A stretch of DNA of 64,000 nt from Deinococcus roseus (GTDB lineage Bacteria; Deinococcota; Deinococci; Deinococcales; Deinococcaceae), in the NCBI RefSeq assembly GCF_014646895.1, contig NZ_BMOD01000006.1:1-64000 (forward strand), read 5' to 3'. Numbering within the stretch: the first letter of the stretch is position 1; the number at the start of each line of letters is the position of its first letter. Below the pieces are notes generated by a model that was not told the DNA's origin, did no database searches, and saw only the letters and a list, made by a program, of their open reading frames with translations. Positions 49,105 through 58,094 of the stretch are shown piece by piece. A program made the translations under genes and the position numbers.

Positions 49105-49394
49105 CTTGAGGGTCCTTTCTGGCGATTCGTTCAGCAATCCTGGATACGATTACTAAACAAAATGGCCCGAAATTTTGATCTGAAGATCTGAGGCATGGTC
49201 TTGCCGGGCCGCTCGCACGTTTGTAGATTTGGTTGTTTGATTGAGGGCATCTTACTCCCGACTTTCACATCTTGCAACTCCTGTCTATACGAATAAGTTT
49301 ACTAAAAAAGATGTTTGTTTCTTGATCAAACAAATGGGTTCAGTCTCGCTGCTGACCCCTGACGACCCACCACCCTGCGGGTTATGATGCCCAC
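49105..49394. promoter_or_regulatory. Divergent promoter region between cellulase and P450
   Basis: TTACTAAA occurs twice in the same orientation (49150-49157 and 49299-49306), each followed by an A-rich stretch, in an AT-rich background. The sites could bind a LacI-type sugar regulator controlling the cellulase. A TATGAT box (49383-49388) lies 6 nt before the P450 ATG. No gene is seen. Confidence 0.4.
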
Positions 49395-50639
49395 ATGTCC
49401 GTCCCCGAGTTCCACCTGAACATCAACGATCCTGCATTTGTGCGTGATCCCTACCCGACCCTTGAACGCCTCAGAGATGAGATGCCCGTGTTTTTTGATC
49501 CGGTGTGGGGCAAGCATTTCTTTGCCCGCTACGATGACATCTCCAGCATCCTCAGGGACCGCAGGTTTGGGCGCAGCATCCTGCACATCCTGTCCAGGGA
49601 TGAGCTGGGCTGGCCTCCGGTGGACCCGCGCAGAAAGGAATTTGAAGCCTTCAACAGCACCCACATGCTGGACCGGGAGCCTCCGGACCACACCCGTTTG
49701 CGTGCGCTGGTCTCCAAGGCTTTCACCCCCAGACGGGTGGAGGAGCTTTCAGAACGCATTCAGGCCATTGTGAACCGCACCATTGATGCCCTGAAACAGC
49801 AGGAAAGTTTTGATTATGTGGAGGAGTTCTCTGAACCCCTGCCTGTGACCGTGATTGCAGAGCTTCTGGGCGTTCCTGAGGAGCACCGCCCTAAATTGCG
49901 CCCCTGGTCTGCTGCCATCGTAAAACTCTACGAACTGGGGTACACCGAACAGCAGCAACACGAGGCAAACCAGGCCACCATCGAATTCTCTGCCTTTTTG
50001 AAAGAACTGGCAGAAGACCGCAAGATCCATCCCGGAGATGACCTGATCAGTGCCCTGGTGCAGGTGGAGGAATCTGGAGACCGGCTCACCCAGGATGAAC
50101 TGATTGCCACCTGCATCTTGCTGCTGAACGCCGGTCACGAAGCCACGGTGAACGGCAGCACAGCGGGCATGCTGGCCCTGCTACAACACCCTGAGCAAGT
50201 TGCCCTGCTGAAAGAGGAAGCCCAGAAAGAAGGCTCCAGCACGCCCCTGTTCAAAACCGCCATTGAGGAGATGCTCAGGTACGACACCCCCCTCCCGATG
50301 TTCGAGCGCTATGTGCTGCAGGACATGGAATTCAATGGTGTTCCCTTGAAGCAGGGTCAGGAGGTGTGCCTGCTTTATGCCTCCGGGAACCGGGACCCCA
50401 GAAAGTTTGACCGGGCAGATGAACTGGTGCTCACCCGTGAACAGAACCCACACCTGACTTTTGGATTGGGCACCCATTACTGTCTGGGTGCGCCTCTGGC
50501 CCGTCTGGAAATGCAAGTGTCCATCAAGACCCTGCTGCAAAGGATGCCAGATCTGCAACTGCTGCACCCGGAGGCTCCCACCGAATACGTGGGTGGGTTT
50601 GTGATCCGGGGCATCAAGGCATTGCGAATGAAATCCTGA
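49395..50639 (+). CDS. Cytochrome P450
   Basis: The 414-residue soluble monooxygenase has an I-helix LLNAGHEATVNG (the A/G-G-x-E/D-T oxygen site), an ExxR pair in EEMLRYD, and the haem loop FGLGTHYCLGAPLAR with the axial Cys. Length and sequence fit class I bacterial P450s such as CYP107-like enzymes that hydroxylate fatty acids or secondary metabolites. No ferredoxin is adjacent. The start has a TATGAT box 6 nt upstream and no Shine-Dalgarno sequence, so the mRNA is probably leaderless. Confidence 0.95.
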   Translation: MSVPEFHLNINDPAFVRDPYPTLERLRDEMPVFFDPVWGKHFFARYDDISSILRDRRFGRSILHILSRDELGWPPVDPRRKEFEAFNSTHMLDREPPDHTRLRALVSKAFTPRRVEELSERIQAIVNRTIDALKQQESFDYVEEFSEPLPVTVIAELLGVPEEHRPKLRPWSAAIVKLYELGYTEQQQHEANQATIEFSAFLKELAEDRKIHPGDDLISALVQVEESGDRLTQDELIATCILLLNAGHEATVNGSTAGMLALLQHPEQVALLKEEAQKEGSSTPLFKTAIEEMLRYDTPLPMFERYVLQDMEFNGVPLKQGQEVCLLYASGNRDPRKFDRADELVLTREQNPHLTFGLGTHYCLGAPLARLEMQVSIKTLLQRMPDLQLLHPEAPTEYVGGFVIRGIKALRMKS

Positions 50640-50671
50640 CCCGGAATGGTTCAGGTGGTCCAGTGAGGGCT

Positions 50672-51217
50672 TCACCATCCTCCTGTACGAAGCATCCTGA
50701 TCAACTGTTGCTGAAAATACTGCTCTACTTTTTGCTGTCTGGTGCCGAGTCCCAGGGCCATGCAGGTTCCATGCAAGACCATGCCTCCCAGAAAGCCTGG
50801 AATGCCCCCGGTGATTTTCAGGAAAATGCGGACGGTCTGCTCCACATTTCCTGCAAAAACATTCAGTATGCCCCGGGCCAGGGTGTCTGCCAGGTCTTCC
50901 GACAGATTCGAAAAAGATGTTCTGCTGGCCTCCAGCAGGGCATCTGCTTTTTGCTGAAGGGGTGCGACTTCACTTTCCAGACAGAGGTGGTGTTCACCGT
51001 CTTGGCCTTCCCGGTTTTCCAGCACCACAACGGTTCCCCTGTAATGAAAATGGGCTTTCAGTCCTTTGCTGCTGGCTGGTAACCAGTTCAGGCTGGAGTG
51101 CTGCCATACGGAAGTGGCCTGAACAAATATTTTGCGAATGCCCTCTTCCAGGGCCTGGGAAGATCGATGTGAATCTTCATGGCATTTGAGTGTTTTGAAC
51201 CAAACCATACGGGCCAT
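50672..51217 (-). CDS. Hypothetical protein, 181 aa
   Basis: This protein is not recognised. The start is set at MARMVWFK, because a TATACT box lies 6 nt before it and the longer frame would run back into gltX. It is mainly helical, with a Leu/Gly-rich C-terminal half (about 115-165) that may touch the membrane. It is convergent with the P450 gene and lies 40 nt after gltX on the same strand. Confidence 0.7.
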   Translation of the reverse strand: MARMVWFKTLKCHEDSHRSSQALEEGIRKIFVQATSVWQHSSLNWLPASSKGLKAHFHYRGTVVVLENREGQDGEHHLCLESEVAPLQQKADALLEASRTSFSNLSEDLADTLARGILNVFAGNVEQTVRIFLKITGGIPGFLGGMVLHGTCMALGLGTRQQKVEQYFQQQLIRMLRTGGW

Positions 51218-51257
51218 CCTTTCAGTATAGGATGGCCCACAAAATTGATGTAAAGGT

Positions 51258-52682
51258 TTACTGGATGGCTTTTTGAATGCGGGCCAGCACCCGCGCTTTG
51301 CCCAGCAGCCTGAGCATTTCTCCCATGTCAGGGCTTTCCATGGTTCCGGCAATGGCGGCACGCACGGGAGGCATCACTTTGCCCAGTTTCAGACCCGCTT
51401 CTTCTGCGTAAGCCTTGAAAAGGTCATGGGTGGAGTCGTGGGAGAAATCTTCTAGGGCTTCCAATCTGGGCAGCAGGGCCTTTAATACGTCCTGACCGCC
51501 GTTGATGTTGTTCTGGGCTTTTTCATTCACGGCATAATCTTCGGACCAGAAGAAACCGGTTTTGTCCCAGAATTCGCTGAAGACCTCAATGCGGGGCAGC
51601 ATCAGTTTGACCACACCCTTGAAAAAATCATCGTTCTGGACTTCATGACCGTGCTCCTGCAGGTGGCTGTGCAGGCGCTCTGCCACCGTTTCAAAGGGCA
51701 AAACTTCACGAATGTACTGGGCGTTCAGCCATTTCAGCTTGTCCCACCCGAACACCGACCCTCCCAGACTGATGCGCTCAAAAGAGAAAGCCTCGGTCAG
51801 GTCCTGCAGGTTGAAGATTTCCCGGCCATCTGGCATGGAAAAACCCATCATGCCCAGGTAGTTCAGCAGGGCTTCGGGCTGCACGCCTTCTTTGCGGTAC
51901 CACTCCACAGAAGTGTTACCTTTGCGTTTGGAGAGCTTGGTCTTGTCGGGGTTCTGCAGCAGCGGCATGTGAATCCAGTTGGGTTCCTGCCAGCCAAAAG
52001 CCTGATACAGCAGCACGTGAATGGGTGCAGAGGGAATCCACTCCTCACCACGGATCACATCGGTGACGCCCATCAGGTGGTCATCCACCACCACTGCAAG
52101 GTGGTAGGTGGGGAAGCCATCCCCTTTGATCAGCACGGCATCTTCCACACCTGCATTGTCAAAGCTGATGGTGCCCCGCAAAGCGTCTTTCAAAAGGGTG
52201 CTTCCAGCTCTGGGGCTTTTCAGGCGAATCACATGGCGTTCTCCGGCAGCCACCCGTTTGCGGGCATCTTCCAGGGGGATCTGTCTGGCCCGACCATCGT
52301 AACCCAGGTTGATGTTTCTGGACCTCAAATCTTCCCGGATGGCCTGCAACTCCTCGGGGGTTTCAAAGGCGTGGTAAGCCCAGCCCGATTCCAGCAGTTG
52401 CTCTGCGTGTTTGTGGTAATTTTCCAGACGCTCGCTCTGGCGGTAAGGGGCGTTTGGACCCCCAATGTCAGGGGCTTCATCATAAGGGATGCCCAGCCAG
52501 ACGAACATCTCCAGAATGCGTTTTTCGGACTCGGCGTTGTAACGGCTGCGGTCCGTGTCTTCGATGCGAACAATGAACTTTCCGCCATTTTTCTTGGCCC
52601 AGATGTAATCAAAAAGGGCCTGGTAGGCCGTCCCGACGTGCGGGTCACCGGTGGGGCTGGGGGCAATGCGAGTCACAACCAT
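51258..52682 (-). CDS. gltX: Glutamyl-tRNA synthetase
   Basis: This class I synthetase charges tRNA-Glu (and possibly tRNA-Gln in the indirect pathway). The HIGH-type motif is PSPTGDPHVGTAYQALF (8-24), and the KMSKS loop is KTKLSKRKG (about 241-249). The anticodon-binding helical domain fills about 320-474. The 474 residues match the bacterial enzyme. The frame starts at an ATG without a clear ribosome site; it lies upstream of the gene at 50672. Confidence 0.97.
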   Translation of the reverse strand: MVVTRIAPSPTGDPHVGTAYQALFDYIWAKKNGGKFIVRIEDTDRSRYNAESEKRILEMFVWLGIPYDEAPDIGGPNAPYRQSERLENYHKHAEQLLESGWAYHAFETPEELQAIREDLRSRNINLGYDGRARQIPLEDARKRVAAGERHVIRLKSPRAGSTLLKDALRGTISFDNAGVEDAVLIKGDGFPTYHLAVVVDDHLMGVTDVIRGEEWIPSAPIHVLLYQAFGWQEPNWIHMPLLQNPDKTKLSKRKGNTSVEWYRKEGVQPEALLNYLGMMGFSMPDGREIFNLQDLTEAFSFERISLGGSVFGWDKLKWLNAQYIREVLPFETVAERLHSHLQEHGHEVQNDDFFKGVVKLMLPRIEVFSEFWDKTGFFWSEDYAVNEKAQNNINGGQDVLKALLPRLEALEDFSHDSTHDLFKAYAEEAGLKLGKVMPPVRAAIAGTMESPDMGEMLRLLGKARVLARIQKAIQ

Positions 52683-52710
52683 AAAGAAGAGGATACCGCA
52701 AAGTGAAACG

Positions 52711-53053
52711 CCGAGCGCCGAGCGACCCAGCGGTCACAAACCGTTTTGGACCGCGTTGTAGGGTCAAGAAGCGACCCAGCGGTCACAAACCGTTTTGGAC
52801 CGCGTTGTAGGGTCAAGAAGCGACCCAGCGGTCACAAACCGTTTTGGACCGCGTTGTAGGGTCAAGAAGGGCCGAGGGCGGCAACCAGATCCGGTCACAG
52901 TGACTGGACCATGTGAAAGTTTTTGTCTTCTGGAATGGAAAGCAGCTTTGACGGATGCCGTTTTCTGTCAAAGCTCCGTGCTGGTCTTTCGCTCCATCAG
53001 GGCAAAATTGAACGCTGGCTTTTGGCTCTCGGCCCTCGGCCCTCGGCCTTCCC
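52711..53053. repeat. Intergenic element with inverted heptamer tracts, copy 4
   Basis: GCCGAGCGC (about 52711) and GCCGAGGGC (about 52871), with an inverted GGCTCTC/GGCCCTC tract (53021-53050), bound a core that also contains the 49-bp tandem repeats. It is larger than the other three copies, perhaps because those repeats expanded inside it. Confidence 0.5.
52722..52868. repeat. Three perfect tandem copies of a 49-bp repeat
   Basis: Units begin GCGACCCAGCGGTCACAAAC at 52722, 52771 and 52820. Each contains a dyad (GCGGTC...GACCGC) nested in GACCC...GGGTC, so each can form a cruciform or RNA hairpin. The units lie in the spacer between divergent gltX and the DUF2339 gene. Confidence 0.9.
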
Positions 53054-53072
53054 TGATGTGCCAAACTGAAGC

Positions 53073-55775
53073 ATGGAATGGCTGTTTTACTTTCTGGTGG
53101 TGCTGTTCTTTTTTGCGCTTCCAGCCATCATTGTGAATGCAATTCAGAACTCAAGGGCCAGGACCCAGCAAGAACAGCTGGATGTGCTGAAAAAAGAAGT
53201 GGCTTTTCTGCGCCGTCAACTGGCTGAACTCAGGCAGGACCTGCTGAACGACAGGCCTTCGCCTGCTGCAACGGTTTCAACAGCTCAGGAACTGCTGGAA
53301 CAGCCTGTGAAAGACAGACCCGTGGCAGAGCCTCAAGTTCCACCTCACCAGGTGCTGCAAGAAGACCTTCCTGCTGCCCTTCCCGAACAAGAAACCTTTA
53401 CAGAACAGGCTCCAGAAGCAGTTGTTGCAGAGCCTTCTGCTCAGCCTGCTCCAGTCCCTCCAGCTTTCCCCGGACGGAGTCCCTCTCCCGGTTCAGGGCC
53501 GGTCAGGCCCAGATCCTCACTGGATCAGGAGGTGGACCCGGTGGGCTGGCTCCTGAAGTTCTTCACTGGAGAACGTGCACTGGTGCGCCTTGGGGTGCTT
53601 CTGGTGCTGCTGGGCATGGGTTTTCTCTTGAAGCTCACGGTCAGTCAGGATCTGGCTGTTCTCCTGAAGCTGCTGATTGCTGCCAGTTGCTCCGGGATTC
53701 TGTTCGGCTGGGGCTGGTATGTCAGGAAGTCCCGCAAGGTGTTCAGTGTGGCCCTGCAAGGGGGAGCGCTGGGCATTCTGTATTTCATGGTGTATGCCTC
53801 CAGTGTGCTGTATGGCATTCTGCCTTTTGCTGCAGGGCTTTTGTTGTGGCTGCTGGTGGGCATCCTGGGCGGAGTTCTGGCCCTCAGGCAAAACGCCCAG
53901 ATGCTGGCGGTGCTCAGTGTGGTGGGTGGGTTTCTGGCCCCCATCATCATGCGAACAGGAAGTGTGGACCTCACCCCCTCCCTGATGGCCCTGATTTTCA
54001 CCTACTACACGCTGCTGAATGCAGGAATTGTGTGGCTGTCTTTCCTGAAACTCTGGCGCTACCTGAACGTGATGGGTTACCTGTTCACCTTCCTGTTTGC
54101 CAGTGTGTGGGGGGTGCTGGCTTACACCCCTGAGCATTACCCGGTGGCCCAGCCTTTCCTGGTCCTGTTTTTTGCCATGTACACCCTGACCCCGCTGGTG
54201 CATGCCCTCAAGCGCAATTCTGGGCGCTCAGATTATGTTTTGCTGCTCAGTGTGCCGGTGCTGTCTCTGGTTCAACAGGCGGGTTTGCTGGGAGGAGAGC
54301 GCACCGGGGTGGCCCTCAGCAGCCTGATGGTGGCTGTGGTGCAGTACGGGCTTTACCTGTATGTGAGGAACAGAGGGGTGCTCAGAACGGTGGGGGAGAC
54401 CTACCAGATGCTGGCCATTGGTTTTGCGGTGCTGGCGGTGCCCCTCCTGACCGGTGCCCTGACCACCAGTGCCATCTGGACGCTGTCCGGGGTGCTCTTG
54501 CTGGTGTTCGGGGTTCGTGCGGGCAACCGTGTTCACCGCATCTGGGGCATGGTGTTGCAATGTCTGGCTCTGGCAGCAGTCGTGCTGGGCTGGTTCCCTG
54601 AAGGCAGCACGGTGGTGTTGCTGGTCAGTCTGATCTGGGTGAGTGTGGCCCTGCTGGGCAGTGGCATCTTCCTGCAAAGCCAGAAGCAAGCAGGCGCTCA
54701 GGGGTTGCTGGTCACGGGTGCATTGGGCTGGATTGTGGCTGCTCTGGATCTGGTGTATTTGCTCTGGAGGAACGACCTGCACCTCAGCCAGTTCTTGCTG
54801 GCCCTCAGTCTGGCTTTGCTGGTGCTGCACTTTGTTGCCCAGAGGTTCCAGACCCCCACCCTGTCTGGTTTTGCTTTCCTGTTGCCGGTCTGGGCGGTTT
54901 GCACTCTGGGGGTTGGCCTGGTCGGAGATGATCAGCCTTTAAAAGGGTACAGTTTGTTGGCCTGGGCCCTGTATTTTTTGGTGCAGCATGTGCTGCTGGC
55001 CACCTCCAGATGGACGGCAGAGGTGCAGAAGTTGCTGCATTTGGTGGTCTCTTATTTGCTGTTCACCCGCCTCATGGTGGTGACAGATGCCCTGCTGACC
55101 CAGCAAGGCCTGTCCACCTACGCCTGGGTGTTGGTGCCGCTGCTGTTCTACTGGGTGCACGTGCTGTGCTGGAACAGCTTCTATTACACCCGTGCCTTCC
55201 CGGGGTTTTACCGGGATGCTGTGATGGTGCCCATGCAGGTGTTGCAGGCCTGTGTTTTTCTGCTGCTGCTCTCCCAGGGTCCCAGATTGCCTTACCTGCC
55301 CCTCCTGAACCTGCAGGAACTGGCACAGGTGGCCCTGTACCTGACCCTGTACTTCAACCGGATGCCCTGGACCATGACCCCGGCAGGTCGCAGGCTCAGG
55401 CGCAACACCCTGATTGTGGGTGGGGTGCTGGGGGTCAGTGGCATCATTGTGCGCTTCATGCATGCCCAGTTTGGGTTGCCCTGGGAATTTGGCAGCATTC
55501 TGGACCACAACAACACCCAGACGGTGCTCTCCATCTTCTGGAGCATCACGGCACTGGTGTTCACGGTCAGGGCCAACCGCGCCCACGACCGTGACCTCTG
55601 GACCATCGGGGCGGGTCTGCTGGCTTTTGTGGTGGTCAAACTCTTCGTTCTGGACCTTTCTGGCAGCGACACCTGGGCCAGGGTCATCAGCTTTCTGGGG
55701 GTGGGGTTGCTGCTGCTGTTCATGGGTTTTGTGGCCCCTGTTCCTCCCAGAATTCCACAGGAGGAAAACGCATGA
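53073..55775 (+). CDS. DUF2339 large membrane protein
   Basis: The 900-residue protein has one N-terminal helix, a coiled coil (about 25-60), a Pro/Glu-rich linker (about 65-150) and then a run of about 20 or more hydrophobic helices to the end. The start of the polytopic part, DPVGWLLKFFTGERALVRLGVLLVLLG, matches the DUF2339 family of unknown function. The size is consistent. It overlaps the pterin dehydratase gene by 4 nt, so both are co-translated. Confidence 0.88.
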   Translation: MEWLFYFLVVLFFFALPAIIVNAIQNSRARTQQEQLDVLKKEVAFLRRQLAELRQDLLNDRPSPAATVSTAQELLEQPVKDRPVAEPQVPPHQVLQEDLPAALPEQETFTEQAPEAVVAEPSAQPAPVPPAFPGRSPSPGSGPVRPRSSLDQEVDPVGWLLKFFTGERALVRLGVLLVLLGMGFLLKLTVSQDLAVLLKLLIAASCSGILFGWGWYVRKSRKVFSVALQGGALGILYFMVYASSVLYGILPFAAGLLLWLLVGILGGVLALRQNAQMLAVLSVVGGFLAPIIMRTGSVDLTPSLMALIFTYYTLLNAGIVWLSFLKLWRYLNVMGYLFTFLFASVWGVLAYTPEHYPVAQPFLVLFFAMYTLTPLVHALKRNSGRSDYVLLLSVPVLSLVQQAGLLGGERTGVALSSLMVAVVQYGLYLYVRNRGVLRTVGETYQMLAIGFAVLAVPLLTGALTTSAIWTLSGVLLLVFGVRAGNRVHRIWGMVLQCLALAAVVLGWFPEGSTVVLLVSLIWVSVALLGSGIFLQSQKQAGAQGLLVTGALGWIVAALDLVYLLWRNDLHLSQFLLALSLALLVLHFVAQRFQTPTLSGFAFLLPVWAVCTLGVGLVGDDQPLKGYSLLAWALYFLVQHVLLATSRWTAEVQKLLHLVVSYLLFTRLMVVTDALLTQQGLSTYAWVLVPLLFYWVHVLCWNSFYYTRAFPGFYRDAVMVPMQVLQACVFLLLLSQGPRLPYLPLLNLQELAQVALYLTLYFNRMPWTMTPAGRRLRRNTLIVGGVLGVSGIIVRFMHAQFGLPWEFGSILDHNNTQTVLSIFWSITALVFTVRANRAHDRDLWTIGAGLLAFVVVKLFVLDLSGSDTWARVISFLGVGLLLLFMGFVAPVPPRIPQEENA

Positions 55776-56050
55776 AACTCGATTCAACAGCATTGCAGGA
55801 AGCCCTTTCAAAACTGGACGGCTGGCAGGGAAACGATTCTGGCATCTCCAGGGAATTCATGTTTCCCTCTTATGCAGATGGTGTGGCTTTTGCCCTCAAA
55901 GTGACCTTGCTGGCAGAGAAAAGCAACCACCACCCGGATGCCCTGACCATCTCCTGGAAGAAAGTGAAGGTGGTTTATGTGACCCACGATGCTGGAGGGG
56001 TGACCGAACTGGACCTGCAGGCGGCCAGCAAAGTGAACGCCCTGGTGTGA
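55772..56050 (+). CDS. phhB: 4a-hydroxytetrahydrobiopterin dehydratase
   Basis: This 92-residue pterin-recycling enzyme dehydrates 4a-hydroxytetrahydropterin. The family signature is intact: EKSNHHPDALTISWKKVKVV...THDAGG, with the His-His-Pro and Thr-His pairs. No pterin-dependent hydroxylase gene is near. It starts inside the last codons of the DUF2339 gene (ATGA overlap) with AGGAGGA upstream. Confidence 0.95.
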   Translation: MKLDSTALQEALSKLDGWQGNDSGISREFMFPSYADGVAFALKVTLLAEKSNHHPDALTISWKKVKVVYVTHDAGGVTELDLQAASKVNALV

Positions 56051-56067
56051 TTTGCTGGGATCAGGCC

Positions 56068-57168
56068 TCAGGAAGGGTCCGGGGCAACCTGCAAAATGCT
56101 TTCGTTTCCCCTCAATACCCGGACCTGAATGCCCTGCTCCATCAAGATGGCGGCACGGCGTTCCAGTTCCTGGATGGCTTCAGGAGGTTTGCCCCAGAGC
56201 TTGCGCCCGGTTTCTCCCGGAGCCAGGTAGAACCCTTCAGACAAGACCAGCAGCGTCACCCTTGCAGCCTGTGTACGAACCTGCAAGGCCTGCTCCAAAA
56301 GTTGCAGGGGTGCCGTCTGGCTGAGCAGAATCACATTGCTGCCAGATGGCACTTCAGGCACCTGAGATTTTACCTGGGGTTTTTGTTCTTCCGGGTTGTA
56401 GCGGGCCAGGAAAAGCAAGCAGGATTCCAGGGTTTTCTCTGAACTGCTCCCATTTCCACTGACACTGACGGTCAGGCCAGACTGCGCAGCTTCCAGCACC
56501 AGACTGCTGGCCAGCACCACGGCATGTTCAGTGAAAACCTCACCCACATCTGGGTGCAGATGAATGTGCACATGGCTGGTGGTCATGAATTCCCATTCCC
56601 GCACCATGGGGATGCCCCTTTTGGCCGTTTGCAGCCAGTGCAGGCGGTTGATGGGGTCTCCGGGCTGGTAGGGCCGGATGCCCCGCAAACTGGCCACATC
56701 TTCCAGTCCCAGCGTGGGGCTGTGTCTGCCATCCAGCAGCAACGGACGGATCAGGTCTGGCAGCAGCAGGGGATGGGGCTGGGGGTAAACCACCACCTCG
56801 CTGTGCACAGGAACTTTCAGGGTGCGCCAGAAGAGGCCCAGAGGATCGGCGTAACGCACCGTGACTTCTCCCCAGGAGAAAGATCCCCTTTTCTGGGGCC
56901 TGATCTGGGCTTGCAGGTGCACCTGTTCTTTCCCCCAGACCATGCCTTTCCAGTCCAGAAGTCCCTGCAAAACCAGAAAGCGGGGTGGCGCATCCTGAAA
57001 TTCAATGCGGTAAGGCAGAGTTGCCCCAATGCTGCATTTCAGGGACACCCCAAAAGGAATGCTCAGCCCACTCAAAGGGGCATGTTCCCTCACCATTTCC
57101 AGTTGTGGTGGCCTGCGATAAAGCCACCACAGACCAGCCACCAGCAGCAACAGAAACAACAGGGTCAT
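56068..57168 (-). CDS. DUF58 domain protein
   Basis: The 366-residue protein begins with a membrane helix (3-18). The DUF58 block GIRPYQPGDPINRLHWLQTAKRGIPMVREWE (split over about 165-195) is clear, and a vWA-like region follows without a full MIDAS. It is co-translated with the MoxR ATPase upstream (4-nt overlap). MoxR-DUF58 pairs act as chaperone systems that assemble envelope or metalloprotein complexes. Confidence 0.92.
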   Translation of the reverse strand: MTLLFLLLLVAGLWWLYRRPPQLEMVREHAPLSGLSIPFGVSLKCSIGATLPYRIEFQDAPPRFLVLQGLLDWKGMVWGKEQVHLQAQIRPQKRGSFSWGEVTVRYADPLGLFWRTLKVPVHSEVVVYPQPHPLLLPDLIRPLLLDGRHSPTLGLEDVASLRGIRPYQPGDPINRLHWLQTAKRGIPMVREWEFMTTSHVHIHLHPDVGEVFTEHAVVLASSLVLEAAQSGLTVSVSGNGSSSEKTLESCLLFLARYNPEEQKPQVKSQVPEVPSGSNVILLSQTAPLQLLEQALQVRTQAARVTLLVLSEGFYLAPGETGRKLWGKPPEAIQELERRAAILMEQGIQVRVLRGNESILQVAPDPS

Positions 57169-58094
57169 GCTTCTACAGGCACCGGGGTTCTGGAAAGGAT
57201 GTCTGCAATCACATCCAGCGCCCGGATTCCGCGCAGTCGGGCTTCCAGGCGCACCTGCACCCGGTGGGCCAGCGCAAAAGGAGCCAGCAATTTCAGGTCA
57301 TCTGGCAAAACAAAACTTCTGCCCTGAATGGCTGCATACGCCTGTGCGCAAGATTGCAAAGCCAGACTGGCCCTTGGGCTGGCCCCCACCTGCAACTCTG
57401 GATGCTGGCGGGTGGCCTGCACCAGTTGCACCAGATAATGCCGCAGATCTGCATTGATTTTGATGTGCCGCACTGCTTGCTGGGCCTGCAGCAGTTCCTG
57501 GGGTGTGGCCACGGCTGGCAAGGTGTGGATGGGATGCTGGGCCACCAGCTGTTCCAGCATGTGCTGTTCTTCTGCCGCGCTGGGATAACCCACACTGAGC
57601 TTCAACAGAAAGCGGTCCAGCTGGGCTTCTGGCAGGCGGTAAGTGCCTTCCTGTTCAATGGGGTTCTGGGTGGCCAGCACATGAAAGGGACTGGGCAGGG
57701 CGTGGGTTTTGCCCGATTCTGTGACCTGATGTTCGGCCATGGCTTCCAGCAAGGCGCTCTGGGTTTTGGGGGTGGCCCGGTTGATTTCATCGGCCAGCAG
57801 AATCTGGGTGAAGATCGGTCCTGGCTGGAACACAAATTGATGGTCCAGGTACATGCTCACCCCGGTCAGGTCGCTGGGCAGCAAATCGGGTGTGAATTGC
57901 ACCCGCTTGAAGTCCAGGCCCAGGCTCCGGCTGATGGCACGGGCCAGCATGGTTTTGCCAGTACCGGGAGCATCTTCCAGCAACACATGGCCTCCGGCAT
58001 AAAGGGCACTCAGGACCAGTTCGGTCACCTGTGCTTTGCCCACCAGTACGGTGCTGACATTGTCCATGATTTTCTGGGAAAACGTTTGAATCAT
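57165..58094 (-). CDS. MoxR-family AAA+ ATPase
   Basis: The 309 residues show Walker A EDAPGTGKTMLAR, Walker B ILLADEINRATPKTQSALLEAM and sensor 1 VLATQNPIEQEGTY. This is the MoxR signature set. The gene overlaps both neighbours by 4 nt (the DUF4129 gene upstream and the DUF58 gene downstream), forming a tight operon typical of MoxR chaperone systems. Confidence 0.95.
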   Translation of the reverse strand: MIQTFSQKIMDNVSTVLVGKAQVTELVLSALYAGGHVLLEDAPGTGKTMLARAISRSLGLDFKRVQFTPDLLPSDLTGVSMYLDHQFVFQPGPIFTQILLADEINRATPKTQSALLEAMAEHQVTESGKTHALPSPFHVLATQNPIEQEGTYRLPEAQLDRFLLKLSVGYPSAAEEQHMLEQLVAQHPIHTLPAVATPQELLQAQQAVRHIKINADLRHYLVQLVQATRQHPELQVGASPRASLALQSCAQAYAAIQGRSFVLPDDLKLLAPFALAHRVQVRLEARLRGIRALDVIADILSRTPVPVEA

